Counted from the first letter of the stretch, positions 1 to 9,322 are shown. The stretch is DNA of 64,000 nucleotides from Clostridiales bacterium (GCA_017529925.1 JAFXMZ010000020.1:25612-89611); one strand, 5' to 3'. Notes: generated from the sequence alone by a model not told the origin. A program made the numbers and translations.

Positions 1-66
1 TTTACTGAGAGCTATGTAAAGGCTTCCGACCTTAAGGATGAGAATGAGATCGAGCTCGTACTCTGA
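1..66 (+). CDS. C-terminal end of an unidentified protein (partial)
   Basis: Frame 1 is open from the window edge to a TGA at 64-66 and encodes 21 residues ending in acidic and hydrophobic residues (..NEIELVL). A hairpin follows 20 bases later, consistent with the end of a real gene. Too little remains to name the product. Confidence 0.6.
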   Translation, partial: FTESYVKASDLKDENEIELVL

Positions 67-86
67 TAAGATGAGATAAGCTATAG

Positions 87-125
87 CGGCCCGCTTTACA
101 CTTCCGTGAGGCGGGCCGTATCTGT
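87..125 (+). terminator. Probable intrinsic terminator
   Basis: An 8-bp perfect GC-rich stem (CGGCCCGC at 87-94 with GCGGGCCG at 111-118) is followed by a weak T-containing tail. It lies between the partial upstream gene and the GH16 gene, so the latter is probably its own transcription unit. Confidence 0.6.
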
Positions 126-155
126 ATCTAAAAAAGGAAAAACGGGGTAAATCCA

Positions 156-1595
156 ATGAAAAGAAAGGCAGTGGCAGCGATACTTACGACAGCGCTCCTT
201 TTGAGCGCATGTTCATCCGGCGAGGGCTCCGGGGAAAAGACATCGGAGTCCCAGGCACAGGCTTCTGAAGTATTGGCGACCGACAGCGAAAAGGAAACTG
301 AGACGGAGGCTCCTGCAGAGACGGAAGAGACAGCTGAGGTCACATATCCGGATGCGCCTGAAGGAGCAGTCGTTCCCGAAGGATACCATTTCGTATGGTC
401 GGATGAATTTGACGGTGATACATTATCCGAATACTGGTTCAGGGAGACGCATCCTGCAGGATGGGTCAACCATGAGCTCCAGACATATAACCAGGATGAG
501 GAATATGCCTACGTAAAGGACGGGTCGCTGATAATCCAGCCCGTTAAGAAGGTAACTGACGAAGGTATAACGACATACTATTCCGGAAGGCTTTCCACGA
601 TGACGAAGGCAAAGTTCCAGTATGGTTATGTCGAGGCAAGGATCAAGGTACCGGAAGGAAAGGGATTCCTTCCCGCATTCTGGATGCTCCCTCAGAAGGC
701 TACGTACGGCAACTGGCCTTCCTCGGGTGAGATCGACATAATGGAAGTCGTAGGCGGTCAGGAGGAATCAGTTTACGGTACTCTTCACTTCGGTGTTCCA
801 CATAATCAGCGTCAGGGAACTTATACGAACGAGACAGGTGAGAAGTATTCCGATGACTACCATATCTATGCATGTGAGTGGGAGCCCGGCAAGATCACTT
901 TCTTCGTTGACGGCTATCCCTACTACAGCACGGGCGACTGGTTCTCCGCTTCCTCCGCAGGCAACGAGAGAGACTATCCCGCACCGTTCAATCAGGAGTT
1001 CTACATAATACTTAATGTGGCTGTCGGAGGAGACTGGCCGGGAGATCCCGACGAGACGACCACTTTCGATGAGAAGGCTCAGATGAAGGTCGATTATGTC
1101 CGCGTCTATCAGAAGGATGAATACGATGAGAACGTTACTAAGCCCGAGCACGAATATAACTTCAGGGAGCCTGATGAGACGGGCAACTATGCTACGGCAG
1201 AGTGGCAGTTCTATTCGATGAACGGCGGCGTCGGTGAAGCTTCAATAGGTGATGATCAGATCGACATAAAGATCACCGACCAGGGCGAGGTCGATTATGC
1301 GATCCAGCTCGTAAATGAGGGCCTTCCCATGGAGAGCGGCGAGACATATATCTACACATTCGAGGCGAAGGCAGACGCGCCCAGGACGATGATAACGGCC
1401 GTAACGGGTCCCGATAATGATTATGTCAGATACTGGGGCGACGAGACGGTGGAGCTCACGACAGACTGGAAGACATATGAATATGAGTTCAAGATGGCGG
1501 GAGACCCGGACGACAATGCACGTATCGAGTTCAATATGGGTATGCAGGGAACCGACGGCATCTCGATCAGGAATGTCTCGATAAAGAAGAAATAA
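156..1595 (+). CDS. GH16 family endo-beta-1,3(4)-glucanase (laminarinase-like) lipoprotein
   Basis: The 479-residue product starts with a lipoprotein signal whose lipobox LLSAC puts the lipidated cysteine at residue 19, so it should be anchored on the outer face of the membrane. An acidic, Thr-rich linker (about 20-75) leads to a GH16 catalytic domain (about 80-325) with the signature EIDIME, in which Glu192 is the expected nucleophile and Glu197 the acid/base. The early HELQTYN stretch and PAFWMLP are typical of the laminarinase subgroup. The last about 130 residues look like a beta-sandwich carbohydrate-binding module of the CBM4/9 type. The role is cleavage of beta-1,3 or mixed-linked glucans at the cell surface. 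Terminators on both sides suggest a monocistronic gene. Exact substrate is inferred from family resemblance only. Confidence 0.9.
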   Translation: MKRKAVAAILTTALLLSACSSGEGSGEKTSESQAQASEVLATDSEKETETEAPAETEETAEVTYPDAPEGAVVPEGYHFVWSDEFDGDTLSEYWFRETHPAGWVNHELQTYNQDEEYAYVKDGSLIIQPVKKVTDEGITTYYSGRLSTMTKAKFQYGYVEARIKVPEGKGFLPAFWMLPQKATYGNWPSSGEIDIMEVVGGQEESVYGTLHFGVPHNQRQGTYTNETGEKYSDDYHIYACEWEPGKITFFVDGYPYYSTGDWFSASSAGNERDYPAPFNQEFYIILNVAVGGDWPGDPDETTTFDEKAQMKVDYVRVYQKDEYDENVTKPEHEYNFREPDETGNYATAEWQFYSMNGGVGEASIGDDQIDIKITDQGEVDYAIQLVNEGLPMESGETYIYTFEAKADAPRTMITAVTGPDNDYVRYWGDETVELTTDWKTYEYEFKMAGDPDDNARIEFNMGMQGTDGISIRNVSIKKK

Positions 1596-1619
1596 GCACG
1601 ATCAGAATGGATTCTAAAG

Positions 1620-1655
1620 CGGGCTGTCACTTAACAGGTGGCGGCCCGTTTTGTC
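1620..1655 (+). terminator. Intrinsic terminator after the GH16 gene
   Basis: An 11-bp stem (1620-1630 with 1638-1648, two G-T wobbles) and a 7-base loop are followed directly by TTTT. Confidence 0.85.
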
Positions 1656-1732
1656 TGTTCCACATTGTATTTCGTGTATAATAGTACTTGGAAAAGAAGT
1701 TGTTTTACAGACTGTTTTGGAGGTCGTTTGAT

Positions 1733-2884
1733 ATGCGTGTCGAAAAGGGAATGCGTATTGAATCGCATCTTGATGACTATACAGTGATTGATATTGAAAC
1801 ATGTGGTCTTATTGGAAGTCTACGCAACTATGTAATTGAACTGTCTGCCATTAGGGTTAGAGAAGGACAAATAATAGAAGAATACTCTTCTTTGGTCAAT
1901 CCGGGCATACCTATTCCGGATGAAGTAGTCAAACTGACCGGAATAACTAATGAAATGGTAGCTGACGAACTATCTATAGACACTGTTCTTCCCCGCTTCC
2001 TTAGTTTTGTAGGTGATGATATCGTAGTTGGTTTCAATATTAATTCTTTTGACTACAATATAATATATGATCTTTCAGAGGCCATTTTAGGGAAACCATT
2101 TACCAACGATTTTGTGGACATTCTGTATGCTTCCCAAAGAACTGTCCCGGAAATGAAAAAACACTCTCTGGAGTATATGTGTAATCTATTTGGCGTAAAT
2201 GATACTGGTGCTCATAGAGCGTTGAAGGATTGTTATTTAACTAAGCAAATCTACGATATGCTGTGGGAGAAATATGGTAGGGAAGCGTTTGATGACAGCA
2301 GGCATCAGGTTGGTCAAAACGATTCATCAAATAAAAAGACCAATTTCTCACTGGAAACAATACAACTGCAAGAACTCAATGAAATACTTTCGGATATAAT
2401 AAGCGACAATACGGTTACTCAAGAGGAAGTAGTATCCTTGGCATTATGGATGGAGAAAAACAACCATCTTAAGGGTAACTATCCCTATGATCGAGTATTC
2501 CGTCTTCTCGAAAGAATTCTGGAAGATTGTATTATTGACAGAGATGAATTGCAATTGCTCTTCGATATTTTTCAGGACTATACTAATCCCGCAAAAACAA
2601 CCTGTAACGATGTCGCTGAGCTGCGTGACAAGCATTTTGTTATCACTGGGGAGTTTACATATGGATCCAGAAATGATGTAGAACAATATATAGCCTCAAA
2701 AGGCGGGATAGTTGATAATACAGTAAAAAAGACTACAGATTATGTCGTAATTGGCTCTCTCGGATCTCAGGCTTGGAAAAACGGAAACTACGGTGGAAAG
2801 ATAAAAAAAGCTATGGAGCTGCGAGACAAGGGTCAGGCAATCGAATTAATTGGCGAAGAAGATTTCTTTTCTTTAGGAGGGTAA
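1733..2884 (+). CDS. DEDDh 3'-5' exonuclease with C-terminal BRCT domain
   Basis: The start chosen is ATG 1733, nine bases after GGAGG (1719-1723); an in-frame TTG at 1688 lies too close to the TATAAT at 1677-1682. The 383-residue protein opens with an RNase T/DnaQ fold: Exo I DIE (Asp20, Glu22), Exo II around NINSFDYN and Exo III HRALKD, so all catalytic residues are present. The last about 80 residues form a BRCT domain like that of NAD-dependent DNA ligase (VITGEF, GG.., TDYVVIG). The middle resembles no domain I recognise. It is followed after 7 bases by a Cys-rich protein, probably as an operon. Both genes are much richer in A+T than their neighbours, which suggests horizontal acquisition. 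The function is presumably DNA repair or proofreading-like 3'-end trimming. Confidence 0.85.
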   Translation: MRVEKGMRIESHLDDYTVIDIETCGLIGSLRNYVIELSAIRVREGQIIEEYSSLVNPGIPIPDEVVKLTGITNEMVADELSIDTVLPRFLSFVGDDIVVGFNINSFDYNIIYDLSEAILGKPFTNDFVDILYASQRTVPEMKKHSLEYMCNLFGVNDTGAHRALKDCYLTKQIYDMLWEKYGREAFDDSRHQVGQNDSSNKKTNFSLETIQLQELNEILSDIISDNTVTQEEVVSLALWMEKNNHLKGNYPYDRVFRLLERILEDCIIDRDELQLLFDIFQDYTNPAKTTCNDVAELRDKHFVITGEFTYGSRNDVEQYIASKGGIVDNTVKKTTDYVVIGSLGSQAWKNGNYGGKIKKAMELRDKGQAIELIGEEDFFSLGG

Positions 2885-2891
2885 ATGCAGA

Positions 2892-3500
2892 ATGGAACAA
2901 ATAGGATTATTTTCCGGCGATAATTGGATAGATAACATCAAGAGTATATTAGCAGAGATAATGACCACAGAGGAATTACCAGAAAACGCACTAGTCTTAG
3001 TTAAGAACAGCTCAAAGGTGAAAGATATAACTACTTCTTATTCCGTTTCTGTGAACAAGACAGAATACCCTCGCAACCCCAAAACAAACAATTCATCAAA
3101 GACGCCGTTGTTTAATATCCAAGTGAAGACCAACAGTAATGATGAAGTAGAAAAACTTTATTATTGTCTTCCCGAAGACATGATCCCGATTTTGGAACAG
3201 AAGTCGTTTGATATTACATATAGCAAGAGAGAGTCCGATGCATTTACCAGGGTAAGCATTGATCATAAAAGTGATAGGTTTATTGAATTCTCATTGCTTG
3301 TCATCAAGTCTATGTTGGATACCTATTTTTCAAAAGGCGGACAGTCGTTTGGATGCTGTAGTATGTTTGAAGAATGCTCAGATGCAAAAAAGTGTTTGCA
3401 CGAGAATAAGCTCTATGCGCGCGGATGCGCATATTATCACAACCTGAAACAAGGAAGGATATTCTACGGAAAAAATAGAAATGTTGAAAACGGAATCTAG
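2892..3500 (+). CDS. Unknown Cys-rich protein partnered with exonuclease-BRCT
   Basis: A 202-residue protein begins 7 bases after the exonuclease stop. The N-terminal 150 residues are charged and AT-biased with no recognised domain. The C-terminus has a conserved-looking cysteine cluster (CCSMFEEC, KKC, GC) ending in a basic GRIFYGKNRN stretch, which suggests a metal- or Fe-S-binding segment. The arrangement suggests it works with the preceding exonuclease, but no biochemical role can be read from the sequence. No membrane segment or signal peptide is visible. Confidence 0.7.
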   Translation: MEQIGLFSGDNWIDNIKSILAEIMTTEELPENALVLVKNSSKVKDITTSYSVSVNKTEYPRNPKTNNSSKTPLFNIQVKTNSNDEVEKLYYCLPEDMIPILEQKSFDITYSKRESDAFTRVSIDHKSDRFIEFSLLVIKSMLDTYFSKGGQSFGCCSMFEECSDAKKCLHENKLYARGCAYYHNLKQGRIFYGKNRNVENGI

Positions 3501-3680
3501 CTCTCTTTAAAAACCCAATGATATCCACGTGTAGTTTTTGTTCTAGAGCGACAACATTTATATGGTCTTGATTCAAATATTGCTTTTGGTTTTGCTATTT
3601 ATCCATTATGCTTTGCTTGATTTGATTCAACAAATTGAAGCGGGTATAACATAACAATTAGCGGAAGGGTTTGTTTCCTT
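3501..3680. other. AT-rich intergenic stretch before the Fic gene
   Basis: This 180-base gap contains no ORF with a ribosome site. It holds two copies of TTGATTCAA and a TATAAC that may be the -10 for the Fic gene, but no clear -35. The base composition stays low in GC up to the Fic start, which marks the right edge of the acquired-looking segment. Confidence 0.4.
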
Positions 3681-4418
3681 ATGGATTATCTGCAAGGGCA
3701 AAGATTACTAACAACTGTATTGCTCGATGAGAAAGACCATAAGATCTCCGATGGTATCTACCATAGGTTTCAGATCGATCTTGCATACAATTCAGACCGG
3801 ATGGAAGGCAACTGTTTGACCTATGAACAGGTAAAGGCTCTTTTCGATACGGGTACTATATCCGATGAGTCTGCCAGGGTGGATGACATCATAGAGACCG
3901 TTAATCATTTCAGGTGTTTTGATCATATACTCGATACTCTGGATGAGCCCCTTTCGGAGGGATATATCAAGGAGCTTCACCGGATGCTCAAGACCGGAAC
4001 TCTGAGCTCGCGTTCGGAGGAAGCGGTGATAGGTGAGTATAAGAAATATGCAAATGAAGTCGGCGATGTGAAGACCGCGCTTCCTGAAGAAGTCCACGAT
4101 CAGATGGTATCGCTTCTTGATGAGTATAACGGGCTTTCGGATGTGACTCTTGAGGATATAGTTTCGTTTCATGTCCGGTTCGAGAAGATACATCCTTTCT
4201 ATGACGGAAACGGACGCATAGGCAGGCTCATAATGGTCAGGGAGTGTCTGAAAAATAAGATCACTCCGTTCGTCATCAGTGACAACGAGAAGATCTTCTA
4301 CTATATGGGACTGAAAGAGTGGCAGACAGAAGATAAACATCAGCGTCTGATGTCATTATGTGAGCTGTCACAGATGGATATGGAGAAGATCCTCGAATAC
4401 TTCGGGATCAGTTTCTGA
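3681..4418 (+). CDS. Fic domain protein with N-terminal inhibitory motif
   Basis: The 245-residue protein carries the full Fic core HPFYDGNGRIGR starting at His171, so it should be able to transfer AMP or another phosphoryl-linked moiety onto a hydroxyl side chain. At residues 38-43 it has SDRMEG, matching the [S/T]xxxE[G/N] inhibitory helix; Glu42 would block productive ATP binding. This is the class II layout with the inhibitor on the same chain, so no separate antitoxin gene is needed and none is seen. GGAAGGG precedes ATG 3681 by 11 bases. Its stop codon abuts the stop codon of trkH on the other strand with no base between. The target protein cannot be predicted. Confidence 0.88.
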   Translation: MDYLQGQRLLTTVLLDEKDHKISDGIYHRFQIDLAYNSDRMEGNCLTYEQVKALFDTGTISDESARVDDIIETVNHFRCFDHILDTLDEPLSEGYIKELHRMLKTGTLSSRSEEAVIGEYKKYANEVGDVKTALPEEVHDQMVSLLDEYNGLSDVTLEDIVSFHVRFEKIHPFYDGNGRIGRLIMVRECLKNKITPFVISDNEKIFYYMGLKEWQTEDKHQRLMSLCELSQMDMEKILEYFGISF

Positions 4419-5876
4419 TCACTTATTTTTCTTCCTGAAGGCTTCTGCGTAGAGGCGGGGATGGAAGAGGATCAGGAGAGGGAAGAGCTCGAGCCTTCCT
4501 GCGATCATGTCGAGGATGAGGACATATTTCGAAAAGGGTGAGAAGAGTGCATAGTTGCATGTCGGACCGACTTTCGCAAGTCCGGGGCCTATGTTGTCGA
4601 GCGTTGCAACGACTGCGGTGAAGGAAGTCGTAAGGTCGAAGTTGTCGAGCGATACCAGGAATGTGGAACCTACCATGACCGCGAAGAAAGAGATGAAGAA
4701 GACGTTTATGGAACGGACGACTTCGTGTTCCACGGGACGGCCGTCCATGTTGATCTTGCGGACGATCTTCGGGTGGATGTAGGAAGAGAGTTCTTTTCGA
4801 ATTGATTTAAAGAGAACGATGAAACGGGAGACCTTGATGCCGCCGCCCGTAGAGCCGGCGCATGCACCGATCATCATGAGTATGACGAGGGTCAGCTTAC
4901 AGACTGTCGGCCAGGTGTCGAAGTCCGCCGAAGCAAAACCGGTGGTGGTCATTATCGATGTGACCTGGAAGAATGCATGTGTCAGCGCCTTGAACGCATT
5001 CTCGTACATGGAGAGTATATTGACGAAGATGATGGCTGTGGCAGCTGCGATGATGAGAAGGTACTTTCTGACTTCCTCGAGCGTGAAAGCCTTTCTGAAC
5101 TGCCGCAGCAGCATGAAGCAGTAGAAGTTGAAGTTGATACCGAACAGGAGCATGAAGATGCCGGCTACCCACTGGACGTATGGAGTGTAGCTCATGAAGC
5201 TGTCGTTCTTTATACCGAAGCCTCCCGTGCCTGCCGTACCGAACGAAAGTGTCAGGGAATCGAAGATCGACATGCCTCCGAACATGAGGAGGATGACTTC
5301 GATGAGTGTCAGGCCGAGATAAACGAGGTAGAGGATCTGCGCGGTATTCTTGATCTTGGGAAGGACCTTGCCGACGGAAGGCCCCGGCGATTCGGCACGC
5401 ATCAGGTTGATGTTGGAGCCGCCCGACATAGGGACTACCGCAAGAAGGAATACGAGAACGCCCATGCCTCCGATCCAGTGTGTGAACGATCTCCAGAAGA
5501 GGAGCGAATGCGAGAGCGACTCGATATCAAAAAGAATGCTCGCACCCGTCGTCGTAAATCCCGATACCGTCTCGAAAAGCGCGTCCGTGAATCTCGGTAT
5601 GGCACCCGACATGTAGAAGGGGAGACATCCGAAAAGACTCATGATTATCCATGAGAGCGAAGTGGCGACGCAGCCTTCCTTGAGGTAGATGGTATTATTT
5701 TTCGGTTTGCTGATCGTTCCCAGCCATCCCAGGATGATGAGGCCTCCTGATACTATCGCAAAGTCGACCCACTCAGGATCCCCGTAAAGTACCGCTACGA
5801 TAAGAGGAAGGAGCATGAGAGCTCCTTCGATCCTCATAACTTGACACAGGATATATCTGATGATCGACTTATTCAT
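4419..5876 (-). CDS. trkH: TrkH family potassium uptake channel subunit
   Basis: The 485-residue membrane protein shows the four selectivity-filter loops of the Trk/Ktr/HKT superfamily (TTGAS, GTAGTGGF, AGSTGGG, DNIGPGL), and starts with the amphipathic-plus-TM segment usual for TrkH. It forms the K+ pathway in the cytoplasmic membrane and is gated by TrkA, encoded 20 bases upstream. It is the last gene of the operon ktrB-ktrA-trkA-trkH. No terminator is visible because the 3' end touches the Fic gene. Confidence 0.92.
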   Translation of the reverse strand: MNKSIIRYILCQVMRIEGALMLLPLIVAVLYGDPEWVDFAIVSGGLIILGWLGTISKPKNNTIYLKEGCVATSLSWIIMSLFGCLPFYMSGAIPRFTDALFETVSGFTTTGASILFDIESLSHSLLFWRSFTHWIGGMGVLVFLLAVVPMSGGSNINLMRAESPGPSVGKVLPKIKNTAQILYLVYLGLTLIEVILLMFGGMSIFDSLTLSFGTAGTGGFGIKNDSFMSYTPYVQWVAGIFMLLFGINFNFYCFMLLRQFRKAFTLEEVRKYLLIIAAATAIIFVNILSMYENAFKALTHAFFQVTSIMTTTGFASADFDTWPTVCKLTLVILMMIGACAGSTGGGIKVSRFIVLFKSIRKELSSYIHPKIVRKINMDGRPVEHEVVRSINVFFISFFAVMVGSTFLVSLDNFDLTTSFTAVVATLDNIGPGLAKVGPTCNYALFSPFSKYVLILDMIAGRLELFPLLILFHPRLYAEAFRKKNK

Positions 5877-5896
5877 CTCGTCTTACGTCCTTCCCG

Positions 5897-7285
5897 TTAC
5901 CTCAGGATATCATTGGCCTGTTTGAGACCTTTATGTGACGTTACGATCATGAAGGTATCACCTACGCTTATGACGTCATTACCTGAAGGGATGATTATCT
6001 TACCCTTATGGCTTATGAATGCGACGAGGAGGTTCTTCTTGAGCTGCAGTTCGCGAAGCGGCTTATCCGTAATGGGAGAAGTCTCCGTGACCTTGAACTC
6101 TATTGCTTCGACCCTCGAATCGAACATATTGTACAGAGTCTCTATCTCGCCTGACCTCGATGCGCTCATGGCCCTTACATATCCGACTATGGTCTCGGAT
6201 GTGATGAACTTCGGATAGACGACGGATCCGAGGTCGAGATCGTTGATTATCTCGTTGAACCTCGTCCTGTTTATCTTCGTTATGACCTTTGCTTTTGAAA
6301 GCCTCTTGGCATGGAGCGTGAGCATGACATTCTGCTCATCGATGCCCGTAAGAGGGACAAATGATTCGACGTCGGAAATGCCCTCCTCCATTAGAAGGTC
6401 GGGATTCGTGCCGTCGCCGTTGATGATGATGGCCTTGGGGAGCAGAGTCGTCAGCTCTTCGCATCTTTCCCTGCTGCGCTCTATTATCTTGACGTTTATG
6501 CCCTTGCGAAGGAGCCCGGTCGCAAGATAGAATGCGGCACGTCCGCCGCCGATTATCATGGTATTCCTTACCTGCTTGGTCTCGAATCCGATCTGCTTCA
6601 GGAAGAATCCTTCTGTCTTCCTGTCTGCGACGAATGAGATATTGTCGCCTGCATGGAGCTCAAAATCACCGCCCGGGATAGTAACTTCTCCGGCTCTCTC
6701 AACGGCACAGATGAGAATGTCATTCGTTATATTAGCGCCGAGATATGCGACGGTCTTTCCCTCGAGGACATTCCCTTCAGGGATCTTTATCTTTACGAGC
6801 TCAGCCTGACCGTGGGCAAATGTATTGATATCGAGTGCCGTGGGAAGACAGAGTATTCGTCTCATCTCGCGCGCGGCTTCGAGTTCCGGGTTGATGACGA
6901 GGGCAAGGCCGAGCTTCTCTCTTATGTAGTTGATCTCCTTGCTGTAATCGGGGGTCCTTACCCTGGCTATCGATGCACAGTCGGAGAACTGTTTGGCTAT
7001 GGTGCAGCACAGGAGGTTGAGTTCATCCGAATCGGTTACCGCGATGATCAGATCGGCATCATCGATCCCCGCTTCCTTCTGAACAGTGTAGCTGGCGCCG
7101 TTTCCGACCAGCCCCATGATGTCATATGAATCCGAGAGTTCATGTACCTTATTCGCATCACGGTCGATTATCGTAATATCGTGGCCTTCGCCGCGGAGCT
7201 GCTGGACAAGCGTGGAACCGACCTTTCCGGCTCCTACGATTATTATCTTCAGGCCCTTTTCCTTATTGTTTCCGAGAATGAACAT
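5897..7285 (-). CDS. trkA: TrkA, two-RCK K+ channel regulatory subunit
   Basis: The 462 residues contain two tandem RCK units, each with a Rossmann dinucleotide-binding start (IIIVGAGKVGS near residue 14 and IIGGGRAAFYLA near 246) followed by an RCK-C ligand lobe. This double-RCK length is typical of TrkA, as opposed to the single-RCK KtrA. It should form the cytosolic ring that gates TrkH in response to NAD(H) or nucleotides. AAAGGGAG precedes the ATG. It lies 11 bases after ktrA and 20 before trkH. Confidence 0.92.
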   Translation of the reverse strand: MFILGNNKEKGLKIIIVGAGKVGSTLVQQLRGEGHDITIIDRDANKVHELSDSYDIMGLVGNGASYTVQKEAGIDDADLIIAVTDSDELNLLCCTIAKQFSDCASIARVRTPDYSKEINYIREKLGLALVINPELEAAREMRRILCLPTALDINTFAHGQAELVKIKIPEGNVLEGKTVAYLGANITNDILICAVERAGEVTIPGGDFELHAGDNISFVADRKTEGFFLKQIGFETKQVRNTMIIGGGRAAFYLATGLLRKGINVKIIERSRERCEELTTLLPKAIIINGDGTNPDLLMEEGISDVESFVPLTGIDEQNVMLTLHAKRLSKAKVITKINRTRFNEIINDLDLGSVVYPKFITSETIVGYVRAMSASRSGEIETLYNMFDSRVEAIEFKVTETSPITDKPLRELQLKKNLLVAFISHKGKIIIPSGNDVISVGDTFMIVTSHKGLKQANDILR

Positions 7286-7296
7286 ATGCGCTCCCT

Positions 7297-7938
7297 TTAA
7301 AGGATCTTCTTGATGCTTTTCTTGTCGATCGCAAGAAGGAGTTCGCAGCCTTCCTCGATCGGTGCATCAGGATCAGGCTGCGTCGAAGCGGATCCCTTCT
7401 TTATCGCGACGACGTTGATGTTGTATTTTCCGCGGAGATCGAGTTCCTTGACGCTCTTGCCGATCCACTCGGCCTTGGGCTTCATGTCTATGAGACAGAG
7501 GTTGTCGCTCAGGTCGAAATACTCGAGCAGGTCATCCGATACAAGATGGTTCGCCGCACGGATCGCGGCCTCCTCCTCGACATATGTGATGCGGTCGGCT
7601 CCGACCTTGCGGAGGAGCTTGCCCATCCTCTCGGAATCGGCCTTGGCGACTACAAGAGGCACGCCCTCCTCCTTGGCGATCATGGCGCACATTACGCTTG
7701 CTTCTATATGGCGGGACATGCAGATGACAACGACGTCGAAGTTCGACAGTCCGAGTTCCTTAATGCTCTCGGGATCGGAAAGATCGGCCGCCATTGCATA
7801 TGTGGCGGAAGAACCCAGAGAATCGATGAGCTCCTTATCGTCATCGGCGACGAGCACATCCGCGCCGTTGCCATAGAGCGTCTCCGCCAGCTTCTGTCCG
7901 TATTTTCCCATTCCGAGTATTGCAAAAGATTTGTACAT
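7297..7938 (-). CDS. ktrA: KtrA, single-RCK K+ uptake regulatory subunit
   Basis: At 213 residues this has one Rossmann RCK-N domain (AILGMGKYGQ at the start) and one RCK-C lobe, the usual size of KtrA. It would form the octameric cytosolic ring on KtrB. It starts 10 bases after ktrB ends, in the same operon. RCK-C domains of KtrA bind c-di-AMP in related Bacillota, but no evidence specific to this protein can be read here. Confidence 0.92.
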   Translation of the reverse strand: MYKSFAILGMGKYGQKLAETLYGNGADVLVADDDKELIDSLGSSATYAMAADLSDPESIKELGLSNFDVVVICMSRHIEASVMCAMIAKEEGVPLVVAKADSERMGKLLRKVGADRITYVEEEAAIRAANHLVSDDLLEYFDLSDNLCLIDMKPKAEWIGKSVKELDLRGKYNINVVAIKKGSASTQPDPDAPIEEGCELLLAIDKKSIKKIL

Positions 7939-7948
7939 CCTGTTCTCC

Positions 7949-9322
7949 TTATCCTACGAAAAAGTTTCCCTTGGCGGGTTCGACGTCGCGGTTCCTTCCC
8001 TTCCCGGTGAAGAAGAGAGCTATCGAGATCGGTCCGATCCTGCCCAGATACATTGCTGCCATGATTATAATTCTACCGATGCCGTTAAGTGAAGAGGTAA
8101 TATCGCGCGACAGACCGACGGTCGCAACGGCGCTCGTTGTCTCATAAAGACCGTCCGTAAGCGACACGGGATTTGTTGCCGTCAGAAGGATCGTAAAGCC
8201 GAGAGTGAAGAGAAGGTTGACCGTGAAGATCGCGATCGCCTTCCTGACCAGGTCCTCCGAGAATCTTCTCGAAAAGACTACGGTGTCGTGGCCGTGCCTT
8301 ATATATGCGAGGGATGTCAGCAGCAGGACGAATACAGTAACCGTCTTTACGCCGCCCGCGGTACCCATCGGAGATCCGCCTATGAACATCAGGATACAGC
8401 CCAGAAGAGACGAAGCTTCGGTGAGGCCGCTCTGGGGAACGGAAGCAAATCCGGCCGTCCTGAACGACACTGACTGGAAGAGGCTGTTTAGTATCTTGTC
8501 CCCCGTAGACATATTGCCGAGGGTCGCAGGGTTATCCTTTTCGAGCAGGAAGATGAAGACGGCGCCTGTAAGGATGAGGGCAAATGTCAGGACGAGCACC
8601 AGCTTCGAGTGCTCGGAGAGGCGGCTGATGCGCCCGCGGTCCTTTCCTTTCCTGCGGACCAGCGCGCCCGCCGAGGATGCCATGTCGAACCATACGATAA
8701 AGCCGAGGCCTCCGATGACTATGAGGAGCATCGTAACCGTGAGAACGAGTGGATCGGAGGCGCAGGAGACCATCGAGTCGCTCCATGTTATGTCGAGGCC
8801 CGCGTTACAGAAAGCCGAGACTGAAGTAAAGACCGACATGAAGATGCCTTTCGCTGTTCCGAATTCGGGGATGAACCTGATCATGTAGAGCAGGGCGCCG
8901 ATGATCTCGACAGCGAAAGTTCCCTTAAGGACGCTGATCATAAAACGCACGAGCCCGTCCAGCGTGTTGAGGTCGAAGGAATCCATTATCATGAGGCGCC
9001 CCTTGAGCGAGAAGCGCTTGCCCAATATCAGTATGACGATCGACGATACGGCTATGATGCCGAGTCCTCCGAGCTGGATGAGCAGGAGGATCACGATCTT
9101 GCCGAATAATGTCCAGTGCGAAAAGGTCGGTACTACGACAAGTCCCGTTACGCTGACACATGTCGTCGATGTAAAAAGCGCCGTCAGGAAGGATGTCTCC
9201 TCCCCCGGAACGGTCGCAAAGGGAAGCATCAGGAGGATGGCTCCGATGAAGATAAGACCCAGGAATCCCAAGGGGATGACCTGTGCTGATGTGAATCTTC
9301 CTGATAAGGAACGCCTGCCCAT
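7949..9322 (-). CDS. ktrB: KtrB, K+/Na+ symporter membrane subunit
   Basis: I take the start at 9322 because GGAGG lies 4 bases upstream; an upstream in-frame ATG at 9352 lacks a ribosome site. The 457-residue protein has the SGRFTSAQVIPLGF opening usual in KtrB and four filter loops (TTCVSVTGL, SAFCNAGLD, FRTAGF, ATVGLS), the first three with the conserved glycine. It is the first gene of the K+ operon. The 140-base space to the divergent CAP gene has the palindrome AGATTATTAATCT (9370-9382), a possible operator. Confidence 0.92.
   Translation of the reverse strand: MGRRSLSGRFTSAQVIPLGFLGLIFIGAILLMLPFATVPGEETSFLTALFTSTTCVSVTGLVVVPTFSHWTLFGKIVILLLIQLGGLGIIAVSSIVILILGKRFSLKGRLMIMDSFDLNTLDGLVRFMISVLKGTFAVEIIGALLYMIRFIPEFGTAKGIFMSVFTSVSAFCNAGLDITWSDSMVSCASDPLVLTVTMLLIVIGGLGFIVWFDMASSAGALVRRKGKDRGRISRLSEHSKLVLVLTFALILTGAVFIFLLEKDNPATLGNMSTGDKILNSLFQSVSFRTAGFASVPQSGLTEASSLLGCILMFIGGSPMGTAGGVKTVTVFVLLLTSLAYIRHGHDTVVFSRRFSEDLVRKAIAIFTVNLLFTLGFTILLTATNPVSLTDGLYETTSAVATVGLSRDITSSLNGIGRIIIMAAMYLGRIGPISIALFFTGKGRNRDVEPAKGNFFVG

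Noticed and set aside
4977..5654. Long plus-strand frame opposite trkH
   Set aside because: It lies wholly inside trkH on the other strand, has no recognisable domain and no ribosome site; it is a codon-bias shadow.
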